Of a DNA stretch of 64,000 bases, positions 54,634-62,433 are shown piece after piece. The position numbers and the translations under genes are program-made. Under the pieces are notes generated by a model. That model was not told the DNA's origin. It saw only the letters and a program-made list of their open reading frames with translations, and did no database searches. This stretch comes from Glycomyces artemisiae. GTDB taxonomy: Bacteria; Actinomycetota; Actinomycetes; Mycobacteriales; Micromonosporaceae. How positions within the stretch are numbered: the stretch's first letter is position 1; each line of letters opens with the position of its first letter. The DNA is taken from positions 744,001 through 808,000 of the forward strand of contig NZ_PVTJ01000002.1 in NCBI RefSeq assembly GCF_003002955.1, read 5' to 3'.

Positions 54634-55265
54634 CCCTTTCCAACCCCGGATGGCCGGTGCACCTCGAACACGAGCAGGTGAGCGTCAGGCCCTTCCGCCG
54701 CTCTGACGCGAACCGCTGGTCCGAACTGCGCCGCGCCAACGAGGCCTGGCTCGCCCCCTGGGAGCCCGGCACCGGCACCACCTGGCACGAAGCCCACTCG
54801 CCCGCCGCGTTCCGCGCGATGCTCCGCGGCCTGAAACGCTCGATCAAGGACGGCACCAGCTGGCCCCTCGCGGTCTGCTGGGACGGCAAGCTCGTCGGCG
54901 GCCTCACCGTCGGCAACATCGTGCGCCGCGCCTTCGGCTCCGCTTACGCGGGCTACTGGATCGACCGCGGCCACGCCGGGCGCAACATCACCGCGACCGC
55001 GCTCGCGCTCGTCGTCGACCACGCGCTCACCGTGGGCCGCCTGCACCGCATCGAAGTGAACATCCGCCCGGAGAACGGGCCGTCGAACCGCGTCGCCGAG
55101 AAGCTCGGCCTGCGCCGCGAGGGCCTCCACAAGCGGTACCTGTACATCGACGGCGACTGGCGCGACCACTACGGGTACGCCGTCACCGCCGAGGAGGTCG
55201 TCTCGGAGCGCATGATCGACCGCATGGAGCGCCTCAAGCGCGCCGAGGCCGAGCGCCCTTCGTGA
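54630..55265 (+). CDS. rimJ: GNAT acetyltransferase, RimJ-like
   Basis: A 211-residue GNAT enzyme of the RimI/RimJ group (N-terminal or side-chain acetylation of ribosomal proteins). The acetyl-CoA region is AYAGYWIDRGHAGRNITATALALV (pattern Q/R-x-x-G-x-G/A modified), then HRIEVNIRPENGPSNRVAEKLGL, the typical C-terminal signature. It follows glp through two mini-ORFs and matches Rv0995 in synteny. Substrate unproven. The next gene, map, is convergent, so no glpR/sepX follows as it does in many relatives. Confidence 0.85.
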   Translation: MTLSNPGWPVHLEHEQVSVRPFRRSDANRWSELRRANEAWLAPWEPGTGTTWHEAHSPAAFRAMLRGLKRSIKDGTSWPLAVCWDGKLVGGLTVGNIVRRAFGSAYAGYWIDRGHAGRNITATALALVVDHALTVGRLHRIEVNIRPENGPSNRVAEKLGLRREGLHKRYLYIDGDWRDHYGYAVTAEEVVSERMIDRMERLKRAEAERPS

Positions 55266-55271
55266 TCGCGC

Positions 55272-56039
55272 CTAGTCGCGGGCGGTGAGGATGACCGGCC
55301 CGTCCTCGGTGATCGCCACGGTGTGCTCCATGTGCGCGCCGCGGGAGCCGTCGGCGCTGCGCAGCGTCCACCCGTCGGGGTCGTAGACGATCTCGTCGGT
55401 GGTCTGGAGGAACCACGGCTCGATCGCGATGACCAGGCCCGGCCGCAGCTTCATGCCCCGGCCCGGGCGGCCGTCGTTGGGCACGTGCGGGTCGCCGTGC
55501 ATGGTCCGGCCCACGCCGTGCCCGCCGAACTGGGTGTTCACGCCGAGGCCGTCGCCGCGCGCCACGGTGGCGATGGCGTGGCCGATGTCCCCGATCTTGT
55601 TCCCGGCGACCGCGGCGCCGATGCCCGCTTCGAGCGCGCGGGTGGTGGTGTCGATGAGCCGCAGGTCCTCTTCCCTCGCCTTGCCGACCACGACCGACAG
55701 CGCCGAGTCCGCCACCCAGCCCTCGACTTCCGCGGCGAAGTCGAAGCTCACCAGGTCGCCGTCCTTGAGCTTGTAGTCGTGGGGGAGGCCGTGCAGGACC
55801 GCGTCGTTGACGGAGGTGCACAGGACCTTCCCGAACGGGCTGCCGCCGAAGGAGGGGTGGTAGTCCACGTAGCAGGAGACCGCCCCGGCCTCCTTGATCC
55901 GGCGGGCCACGAGGTCGTCGAGGTCCAGGAGGTTCATGCCGACTTCGGCGGTGCGCGCCAGTTCCGAGAGCGTGGCGGCCACGAAGCGGCCCGCCGGGCG
56001 CATCGCTTCGATCTCGGCGGGGGAGTACAGCTCGATCAT
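55272..56039 (-). CDS. map: Methionine aminopeptidase, type I
   Basis: A 255-residue metalloprotease removing initiator methionine. Metal ligands lie in DFAAEVEGWVADSAL (Asp pair), GHGVGRTMH (His), and two Glu in AIEPWF and MEHTVAI. The N-terminal region is short with no zinc-finger extension. GGAAGG precedes the ATG at 56039. It is divergent from a small XRE gene with which it is commonly paired in actinobacteria; the shared promoter carries three operator-like repeats. Confidence 0.92.
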   Translation of the reverse strand: MIELYSPAEIEAMRPAGRFVAATLSELARTAEVGMNLLDLDDLVARRIKEAGAVSCYVDYHPSFGGSPFGKVLCTSVNDAVLHGLPHDYKLKDGDLVSFDFAAEVEGWVADSALSVVVGKAREEDLRLIDTTTRALEAGIGAAVAGNKIGDIGHAIATVARGDGLGVNTQFGGHGVGRTMHGDPHVPNDGRPGRGMKLRPGLVIAIEPWFLQTTDEIVYDPDGWTLRSADGSRGAHMEHTVAITEDGPVILTARD

Positions 56040-56059
56040 CGTCGGCCTTCCATAGGGTT

Positions 56060-56094
56060 CCGGTATTTGTATACCGGTACTATAATACCGGTAT
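56060..56094. promoter_or_regulatory. Three CCGGTAT/ATACCGG operator repeats in the map-xre promoter
   Basis: CCGGTAT (56060-56066), ATACCGGTA (56071-56079) and the perfect palindrome ATACCGGTAT (56085-56094) are repeated in 35 bases; the first two pair as CCGGTAT-N4-ATACCGG. They overlap both promoters and the xre start codon, so the XRE protein probably represses itself and map through them. Confidence 0.7.
56081..56086 (+). promoter_or_regulatory. -10 box of leaderless xre gene
   Basis: A consensus TATAAT, six bases, then the ATG at 56093. TTCCGG at 56058-56063 is at -35 distance (17-base spacer). Confidence 0.7.
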
Positions 56095-56347
56095 GATCCG
56101 ACCGCCGCTGAGGCCCGAAGAGCACGACCGCGGCCGCGCCCTCGGCCGGGCGCTGCGCGCGGCCCGCGGCCCGCGCAGCCTCCCCGACGTCGCCGCCGAG
56201 GCCGGGATCTCCCCGGAGACGCTGCGCAAGATCGAGACCGGCCGCATCGCCACACCGGCGTTCTTCACCATCATGGCGCTCTGCGACGCGCTCGGCGTGG
56301 CCCCTGACCAACTCCTCGAAGTCGCAGAACATCCCATGACCGGTTGA
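56093..56347 (+). CDS. XRE-family small DNA-binding regulator paired with map
   Basis: An 84-residue protein, essentially one Cro/C1-type HTH: GRALRAARGPRSLPDVAAEAGISPETLRKIETGRIATPAFFTIMALCDALG. It lies divergent from map with overlapping operator repeats and a leaderless consensus promoter, so simple negative autoregulation is likely. Similar small XRE genes next to map are common in Streptomyces; the signal is unknown. It is not toxin-antitoxin-like: no toxin gene is beside it. Confidence 0.82.
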   Translation: MIRPPLRPEEHDRGRALGRALRAARGPRSLPDVAAEAGISPETLRKIETGRIATPAFFTIMALCDALGVAPDQLLEVAEHPMTG

Positions 56348-56399
56348 TGACCAGGTCACGCCGGATTTGAACCTGCAACCCTCGGTTTTGGGTACGGGA

Positions 56400-56405
56400 T
56401 AGGCT
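56400..56405 (+). promoter_or_regulatory. Putative -10 box of leaderless purK
   Basis: TAGGCT, six bases, then the GTG at 56412. Confidence 0.6.
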
Positions 56406-56411
56406 CTCGCC

Positions 56412-57545
56412 GTGGATGCAGCGACCCAACTCCCGACCGTGGGCATGATCGGAGCCGGCCAGCTGGCGCGCATGACCCACCAGGCCGCCATCGCCCTCGG
56501 CCAGACCCTCAAGGTCCTCGCGGGCGACCCGGCCGAGAGCGCCGCCGTCGTCTCGCCCGCGACCGTGCTCGGCGACTACCGCGACGTCGAGGACCTCCGC
56601 GGCTTCGCCAAGGGCTGCACCGTGGTCACCTTCGACCACGAGCACGTCCCGCAGGAGGCCCTCCGCGCGCTGACCGCCGAAGGCGTTGACGTCCAGCCCC
56701 GCCCCGAGGCCCTCCTCTACGCGCAGGACAAGCACGCCATGCGCACCCGCATGGCCGAACTCGGCCTCCCGCAGCCGCGCTGGGCCCCCGTCGACTCCAT
56801 CTCCGACGTCGAGGCCTTCGGCCTGCCCTGCGTCCTCAAGGCCGCGACCGGCGGCTACGACGGCAAGGGCGTGTGGATGATCGAGGCGCCCAGCGACGCG
56901 CAGGCCGTTCTCGCCTCCGGCATCCGCCTCATCGCCGAGGAGCGCATGCCCCTCCAGCGCGAACTCGCGATCCAGGTCGCCCGCTCCCCGCGCGGCGAGA
57001 CCGCCGCCTACCCCGTCGTCGAGACCGTCCAGACCGGCGGCATCTGCACCGAGGTCATCGCCCCGGCGCCGCACCTCGACCCCGCCGTCGCGGCGCAGGC
57101 CAAGGAGATCGGCGAGACGGTCGCCCGCGAGCTCGGCGTGGTCGGGATGCTCGCCGTCGAGCTCTTCCAGACCTCCAGGGGCCTGTTCATCAACGAGCTC
57201 GCGATGCGCGCCCACAACTCCGGCCACTGGACGATCGAAGGCGCCGAGACCAGCCAGTTCGAGCAGCACCTGCGCGCCGTCCTCGACTACCCGCTCGGCT
57301 CCACCGCTGCAGTCGCGCCGTACACGGTGATGGCGAACGTCCTCGGCGGCGCCCCCGGCGGCCCGCGCCTCGACGAGCGGCTCCAGCACCTCCTCGCCGA
57401 CGACCCGGGCGCGCACGTCCACCTCTACGGCAAGGCGGTCCGGCCCGGCCGCAAGATCGGCCACGTCACCGTCCGCGGCGACGACCCCGACCTCCTGCGG
57501 CGCCGCGCCCTGCGCGCCGCCAAACGGCTCCAGGAAGGCGAGTAA
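56412..57545 (+). CDS. purK: N5-carboxyaminoimidazole ribonucleotide synthase
   Basis: A 377-residue ATP-grasp enzyme of purine biosynthesis converting AIR to N5-CAIR with ATP and bicarbonate. Motifs: [33 protein letters not shown], the Gly-rich loop [13 protein letters not shown], and [15 protein letters not shown]. Its stop and the purE start share a base. The GTG start at 56412 is preceded by a leaderless-type -10. Length is normal. Confidence 0.93.
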   Translation: MDAATQLPTVGMIGAGQLARMTHQAAIALGQTLKVLAGDPAESAAVVSPATVLGDYRDVEDLRGFAKGCTVVTFDHEHVPQEALRALTAEGVDVQPRPEALLYAQDKHAMRTRMAELGLPQPRWAPVDSISDVEAFGLPCVLKAATGGYDGKGVWMIEAPSDAQAVLASGIRLIAEERMPLQRELAIQVARSPRGETAAYPVVETVQTGGICTEVIAPAPHLDPAVAAQAKEIGETVARELGVVGMLAVELFQTSRGLFINELAMRAHNSGHWTIEGAETSQFEQHLRAVLDYPLGSTAAVAPYTVMANVLGGAPGGPRLDERLQHLLADDPGAHVHLYGKAVRPGRKIGHVTVRGDDPDLLRRRALRAAKRLQEGE

Positions 57546-58057
57546 TGACTGAACAGCAGCCCCGCGTCGGCGTCATCATGGGGTCGGACTCCGACTGGCC
57601 CGTCATGGAAGCGGCCGCCGCCGTCCTCGACGAGTTCGGCGTCCCCTACGAGGTCCGCGTGGTCTCCGCCCACCGCACTCCCCACGGCATGCTCAGCTAC
57701 GCCGACTCCGCGGCCGGGCGCGGCCTCCAAGCGATCATCGCGGGCGCTGGCGGCGCCGCCCACCTCCCCGGCATGGTCGCCTCCGCGACGCCTCTGCCGG
57801 TCATCGGCGTCCCCGTGCCCCTCAAGCACCTCGACGGCATGGACTCCCTCCTCTCGATCGTCCAGATGCCCGCGGGCATCCCCGTCGCCACCGTCTCCAT
57901 CGCCGGAGCCCGCAACGCCGGCCTCCTCGCCATCAGAATCCTCGCCGCCGCCGACCCCGCCCTCCGCACCAAGATGGAGACCTTCCAAGTCGACCTCGAA
58001 CGAATGGTCGCCCAAAAAGACGCCAACCTCCGCTACAAACTCGACCACCCCGAATAG
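57545..58057 (+). CDS. purE: N5-carboxyaminoimidazole ribonucleotide mutase
   Basis: A 170-residue class I PurE, turning N5-CAIR into CAIR. The SDSDWPVM loop, [17 protein letters not shown] and the C-terminal RMVAQKD are standard. It is coupled to purK (TAATG overlap) as in most actinobacteria. A possible end signal for this unit is the CTGTCGC/GCGACAG hairpin at 58072-58089. Confidence 0.94.
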   Translation: MTEQQPRVGVIMGSDSDWPVMEAAAAVLDEFGVPYEVRVVSAHRTPHGMLSYADSAAGRGLQAIIAGAGGAAHLPGMVASATPLPVIGVPVPLKHLDGMDSLLSIVQMPAGIPVATVSIAGARNAGLLAIRILAAADPALRTKMETFQVDLERMVAQKDANLRYKLDHPE

Positions 58058-58071
58058 CCCGAGCGCCCCTG

Positions 58072-58089
58072 CTGTCGCATACGCGACAG
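58072..58089. promoter_or_regulatory. CTGTCGC-ATAC-GCGACAG palindrome upstream of the TA-like cluster
   Basis: Perfect 7-bp arms between purE and hicA; it could be the operator bound by the XRE antitoxin of the cluster, or a weak terminator for purKE. Confidence 0.45.
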
Positions 58090-58156
58090 ACGCACGTCCG
58101 TTGTGCGCCCGCCTCGTTCTTGTGGGTGACACCCTCCCCGGACGGAAGCGGAGACA

Positions 58157-58348
58157 ATGAAACAGGGGCAGCTGCTCAAAGAGCTACGGGAGATCGCCTG
58201 GGAAAAGGGCGCTACGCTGGAGCTGGTCAGACACGGCGGCAACCACGACCACTACCGGATACGAGGAACCAGGCTGATCGTGCCGCGGCATCGGGAGATA
58301 CCCGAGTACACCGCCCGGGGCATCATTCGAACGGCGAAGGGAGCCTGA
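58157..58348 (+). CDS. hicA: HicA-family mRNA-interferase-like toxin
   Basis: A 63-residue HicA-type protein (dsRBD-like fold that cleaves mRNA). The expected early basic helix (QLLKELREIAWEKGATLELVRHGG) is followed by GGNHDHYRI, where one His takes the catalytic position, then VPRHREIPEYTARGIIRTAKG, matching the HicA tail (usual IPxHxxxEI..GTLRxILKQ). GGAG precedes the ATG. The antitoxin gene starts one base after the stop, so the two are coupled. Confidence 0.75.
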   Translation: MKQGQLLKELREIAWEKGATLELVRHGGNHDHYRIRGTRLIVPRHREIPEYTARGIIRTAKGA

Positions 58349-58349
58349 G

Positions 58350-58553
58350 GTGAAGGCTTACACCGCGATAGTCGGTCCCAAGGACGGGGAGTGGTTCCCG
58401 GTCGAGGTCCCCGAAGTGCCTGGCGTCTTCACCCAGGGCCGCGACCTCGCCGAGGTCGAGGAGATGGCGCGCGAAGCAGTCTCGCTCATGACCGACATCC
58501 CGATCGCCGAAGTCGCCATCCGCATCGAAGACCACCGCTACCAGGCCGCCTAG
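58350..58553 (+). CDS. hicB: HicB-like antitoxin, minimal (no DNA-binding domain)
   Basis: A 67-residue HicB N-domain (partial RNase H fold): YTAIVGPKDGEWFPVEVPEVPGVFTQGRDLAEVEEMAREAVSLM, a pattern in which E-x-P-x-x-P-G-V and the A-x-x-x-A-L helix are recognisable. Most HicB proteins carry a C-terminal ribbon-helix-helix or HTH; here none is present, and a separate XRE gene begins nine bases after the stop. GTG start at 58350. Confidence 0.75.
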   Translation: MKAYTAIVGPKDGEWFPVEVPEVPGVFTQGRDLAEVEEMAREAVSLMTDIPIAEVAIRIEDHRYQAA

Positions 58554-58561
58554 CATTCCTG

Positions 58562-58846
58562 GTGCCACTGATACATCCAGGTGAGATCCTGGCCGAGGAG
58601 TTCTTGGAGCCGCTGGGGGTGTCCCAGTACCGGCTTGCGCTCGCGATCTCGGTCCCGGCGAGGCGGATCAACGAGATCGTGCACGGCAAGCGCCGCATCA
58701 GCGCTGACACGGCCTTGCGGCTGGCGCGATACTTCGGCACCTCGGACCGGTTCTGGATGAACCTCCAGAACCGCTACGACCTCGAAATCGAACGCGACCG
58801 CCTCGCCAACGACCTCCGCCAGATCAAGCCGTTCGCCGCCGCCTAG
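58562..58846 (+). CDS. higA: HigA-family XRE antitoxin-like protein
   Basis: A 94-residue HigA/VapI-type HTH: HPGEILAEEFLEPLGVSQYRLALAISVPARRINEIVHGKRRISADTALRLARYFG, the sequence hallmark of HigA antitoxins, with the RYDLEIERDRL tail. No HigB toxin is adjacent, so it may supply the DNA-binding function that the minimal HicB lacks. The GTG at 58562 fits the usual N-terminus. Its stop overlaps that of the convergent methyltransferase gene (CCTAGG). Confidence 0.78.
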   Translation: MPLIHPGEILAEEFLEPLGVSQYRLALAISVPARRINEIVHGKRRISADTALRLARYFGTSDRFWMNLQNRYDLEIERDRLANDLRQIKPFAAA

Positions 58847-59997
58847 GCCTCGGAGCAGAGGATTGCCACGTGGGCGCCTGCGAGGCGGGTTGCTACGAGG
58901 GTGGCTTCTTCGGGGCCTTTGAGTTTGAGTTGCTTTCTGAGGGTTGCCGGGTCGATGCCGGTGCCCCGTTGCTTGATGGTGAGGCGGCCTATTCCCCGTT
59001 CGGCGAGGAGGGGCTTGAGTTTCTTGGGGTGGAGGGGCCAGACTTCCTCCACTTTCCAGGCCCTCGCGAACGCGGTTTCGGTGAGCGTGTCGCCGTAGAG
59101 GTAGGCGATGTCCTCGCTTCCCATGTGGGCGTTGAGGTCTTCCGCCAGTTCGGCTATCAGGCCCGCCCGGATGACGGCTCCGTCGGGCTCGTAGAGGTAG
59201 TCGGCCACTTCGCCTACCTCGGCTCGTTCTTCGCCGGTGCCGGTCAGTTCGTGCCACGTCCCGGATTTCAGGAGGCTCGCCCGGCGGGGGGTCTGGGCGG
59301 CTTCTCCCAGCCAGAGGCAGGCCTCGACGACGTCGCGGTCGACCGAGACCCATTCGGCTTCGGCGCCTTCGGGGATCCAGTCGTGGGAGATGCCGGGGCC
59401 GAGTTTCACGGCGGCGAAGCGGGTGGTGCGGAGGCGGGTGAGGAGGGGGTCGAGCGACGGCGAGTAGTCGGCGGGGTTGAAGTTGCGGGTGCCGCCGGAG
59501 CGGCGGGCCGGGTCGGCGAAGGCGGATTCGGCGAGGGGGGTTTGGAGGGCGTCGGCCACGGTCACCCGGACCGGCAGATCCAGGGCCGCGGCGTTCGCCT
59601 TCGCGAAGCCTGCGGTCGCCTCGTTCATCTCGACCGCTTCGACCTCCAAGCCCGCCTGTGCGAACGCCAGGGCCTCCGTGCCCAGGCCGCAGCACAGGTC
59701 GGTGACCTCACCGGCGGACGCCGCGAAGCGGGACGCGCGGCGCACCGCCACCGGCCAGCGCGTGGCCTGCTCCAGGCCCGCCCGCGTGAAGTAGAGGCGG
59801 TCCGCGAGGTCGCCGAACTTGGGGCGGGCGTGGCGGCGGAGGTCGGCGAGGGTCAGGGCCGCGGCGGCGAGGGCGGGTTCGACGCCGGCTTTGCGGAGGG
59901 CGAGCGGGGCGCGGTCGCCGTCGTGCGCGAGGACCTCGGCGGCGCGGGCCTGGAGCCCGGGGTCGGTCAGGAGGGCTTCGGGCAGGCTCGGTTCCAC
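58843..59997 (-). CDS. Class I SAM-dependent methyltransferase with C-terminal THUMP-like domain
   Basis: A 384-residue protein. Residues ~85-260 hold a Rossmann methyltransferase: motif I TDLCCGLGTEALAF, an acidic AVEMNE, and a DPARRSGG segment in the position of the catalytic motif. The C-terminal part (~290-384, HPKKLKPLLAERGIGRLTIKQRGTGIDPATLRKQLKLKG) matches the THUMP-like domain of actinobacterial enzymes. An RNA substrate is likely but unproven. Neighbour to groES in many actinobacteria. The GTG at 59997 has TACCAT six bases upstream. Confidence 0.8.
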   Translation of the reverse strand: MEPSLPEALLTDPGLQARAAEVLAHDGDRAPLALRKAGVEPALAAAALTLADLRRHARPKFGDLADRLYFTRAGLEQATRWPVAVRRASRFAASAGEVTDLCCGLGTEALAFAQAGLEVEAVEMNEATAGFAKANAAALDLPVRVTVADALQTPLAESAFADPARRSGGTRNFNPADYSPSLDPLLTRLRTTRFAAVKLGPGISHDWIPEGAEAEWVSVDRDVVEACLWLGEAAQTPRRASLLKSGTWHELTGTGEERAEVGEVADYLYEPDGAVIRAGLIAELAEDLNAHMGSEDIAYLYGDTLTETAFARAWKVEEVWPLHPKKLKPLLAERGIGRLTIKQRGTGIDPATLRKQLKLKGPEEATLVATRLAGAHVAILCSEA

Positions 59998-60003
59998 AGG
60001 TCA

Positions 60004-60009
60004 ATGGTA
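60004..60009 (-). promoter_or_regulatory. Putative -10 box of leaderless methyltransferase gene
   Basis: TACCAT on the minus strand, six bases (TGACCT), then the GTG at 59997. Confidence 0.6.
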
Positions 60010-60062
60010 TGACGTGCGAGACCCGGTCTTGACGCCCCCACCTGCACGAACTAACGTCGGCC

Positions 60063-60089
60063 TTAGCACTCGCAGGGCGAGATTGCTAA
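60063..60089. promoter_or_regulatory. CIRCE element 1 (HrcA operator)
   Basis: TTAGCACTC-N9-GATTGCTAA, one mismatch from the consensus TTAGCACTC-N9-GAGTGCTAA. Confidence 0.88.
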
Positions 60090-60093
60090 GCGC

Positions 60094-60130
60094 TATGATC
60101 GCTTTGGCACTCTCGCCGAGAGAGTGCCAG
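60094..60130 (+). promoter_or_regulatory. Possible -10 box and CIRCE element 2 of groESL
   Basis: TATGAT (60094-60099) is a possible -10 between two CIRCE copies; TTGGCACTC-N9-GAGTGCCAG (60104-60130) is the second, with arms complementary except the outermost base. HrcA repression, relieved on heat shock, is inferred. Confidence 0.8.
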
Positions 60131-60218
60131 CCACGGGCCGGTGCCTCGGCACCCGCGACGACGAGACCCGCGCTGTCGTGGCGGACATCCGTAGTGAACA
60201 CGCGTTTGGAGAAACCAA

Positions 60219-60518
60219 GTGAGCAAGGCTGCCATCAAGCCGCTGGGCGACCGCATCGTGGTCCAGGCGAACGAGGCCGAGACCACCACCGCTTCCGGCA
60301 TCGTCATCCCGGACACGGCCAAGGAGAAGCCCCAGGAGGGCACCGTCCTCGCCGTGGGCCCGGGCGCCTTCGACGACAAGGGCAACCGCCTCCCGATCGA
60401 CGTCAAGGTCGGCGACGTGGTCATCTACTCCAAGTACGGCGGCACCGAGGTCAAGTACAACGGCGAGGAGTACCTCGTCCTGTCCTCGCGCGACGTCCTC
60501 GCGGTCGTCGAGCAGTAG
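60219..60518 (+). CDS. groES: Co-chaperonin GroES
   Basis: A 99-residue 10-kDa heptameric lid of GroEL. The order is standard: [42 protein letters not shown], a mobile loop and [20 protein letters not shown] precedes the GTG. It is 56 bases from groEL and under two CIRCE elements. Confidence 0.96.
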   Translation: MSKAAIKPLGDRIVVQANEAETTTASGIVIPDTAKEKPQEGTVLAVGPGAFDDKGNRLPIDVKVGDVVIYSKYGGTEVKYNGEEYLVLSSRDVLAVVEQ

Positions 60519-60528
60519 AACGCGCCCC

Positions 60529-60548
60529 GGGCCCTCGCCAGAGGGCCC
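60529..60548 (+). terminator. Hairpin between groES and groEL
   Basis: GGGCCCTC/GAGGGCCC with loop GCCA in the 56-base gap. With no T-tract it is more likely an mRNA-processing or stability element that adjusts the ratio of GroES to GroEL than a full terminator. Confidence 0.5.
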
Positions 60549-60562
60549 GTCCGCGTTCCTAG

Positions 60563-62203
<1,641 letters not shown>

Positions 62204-62237
62204 TCCGGGCTTCGCCTGAGCGACAAGCGAATACGAC

Positions 62238-62266
62238 AAGGGCCGCCGACATCGTCGGCGGCCCTT
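62238..62266 (+). terminator. Terminator of groESL
   Basis: Perfect 13-bp stem AAGGGCCGCCGAC/GTCGGCGGCCCTT with loop ATC. Confidence 0.85.
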
Positions 62267-62327
62267 CCGCGTGCCCCGGGGCAGCGCCTGGAGTTCTGGA
62301 CGCCCGTGGAACCGCAAGTGTCAACAT

Positions 62328-62414
62328 CCCGACAGTTTGTCGCGCCGCTGTCGGGAAACCGATAGAGTTCAAGAGCCTTCGCGGCCTTTGGGGATCGGAG
62401 CCGCGAAGGCACTT
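62328..62414 (+). other. Two consecutive hairpins between groEL and the ABC ATPase gene
   Basis: CCCGACAG/CTGTCGGG (62328-62355) is followed by GCCTTCGCGGC/GCCGCGAAGGC (62375-62410) and ACTTTTA. The second has terminator form for the plus strand, though groEL already has one. Perhaps a small RNA; no coding ORF is seen in this 230-base gap. Confidence 0.4.
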
Positions 62415-62433
62415 TTACGCCTGTTTCAAGGCG

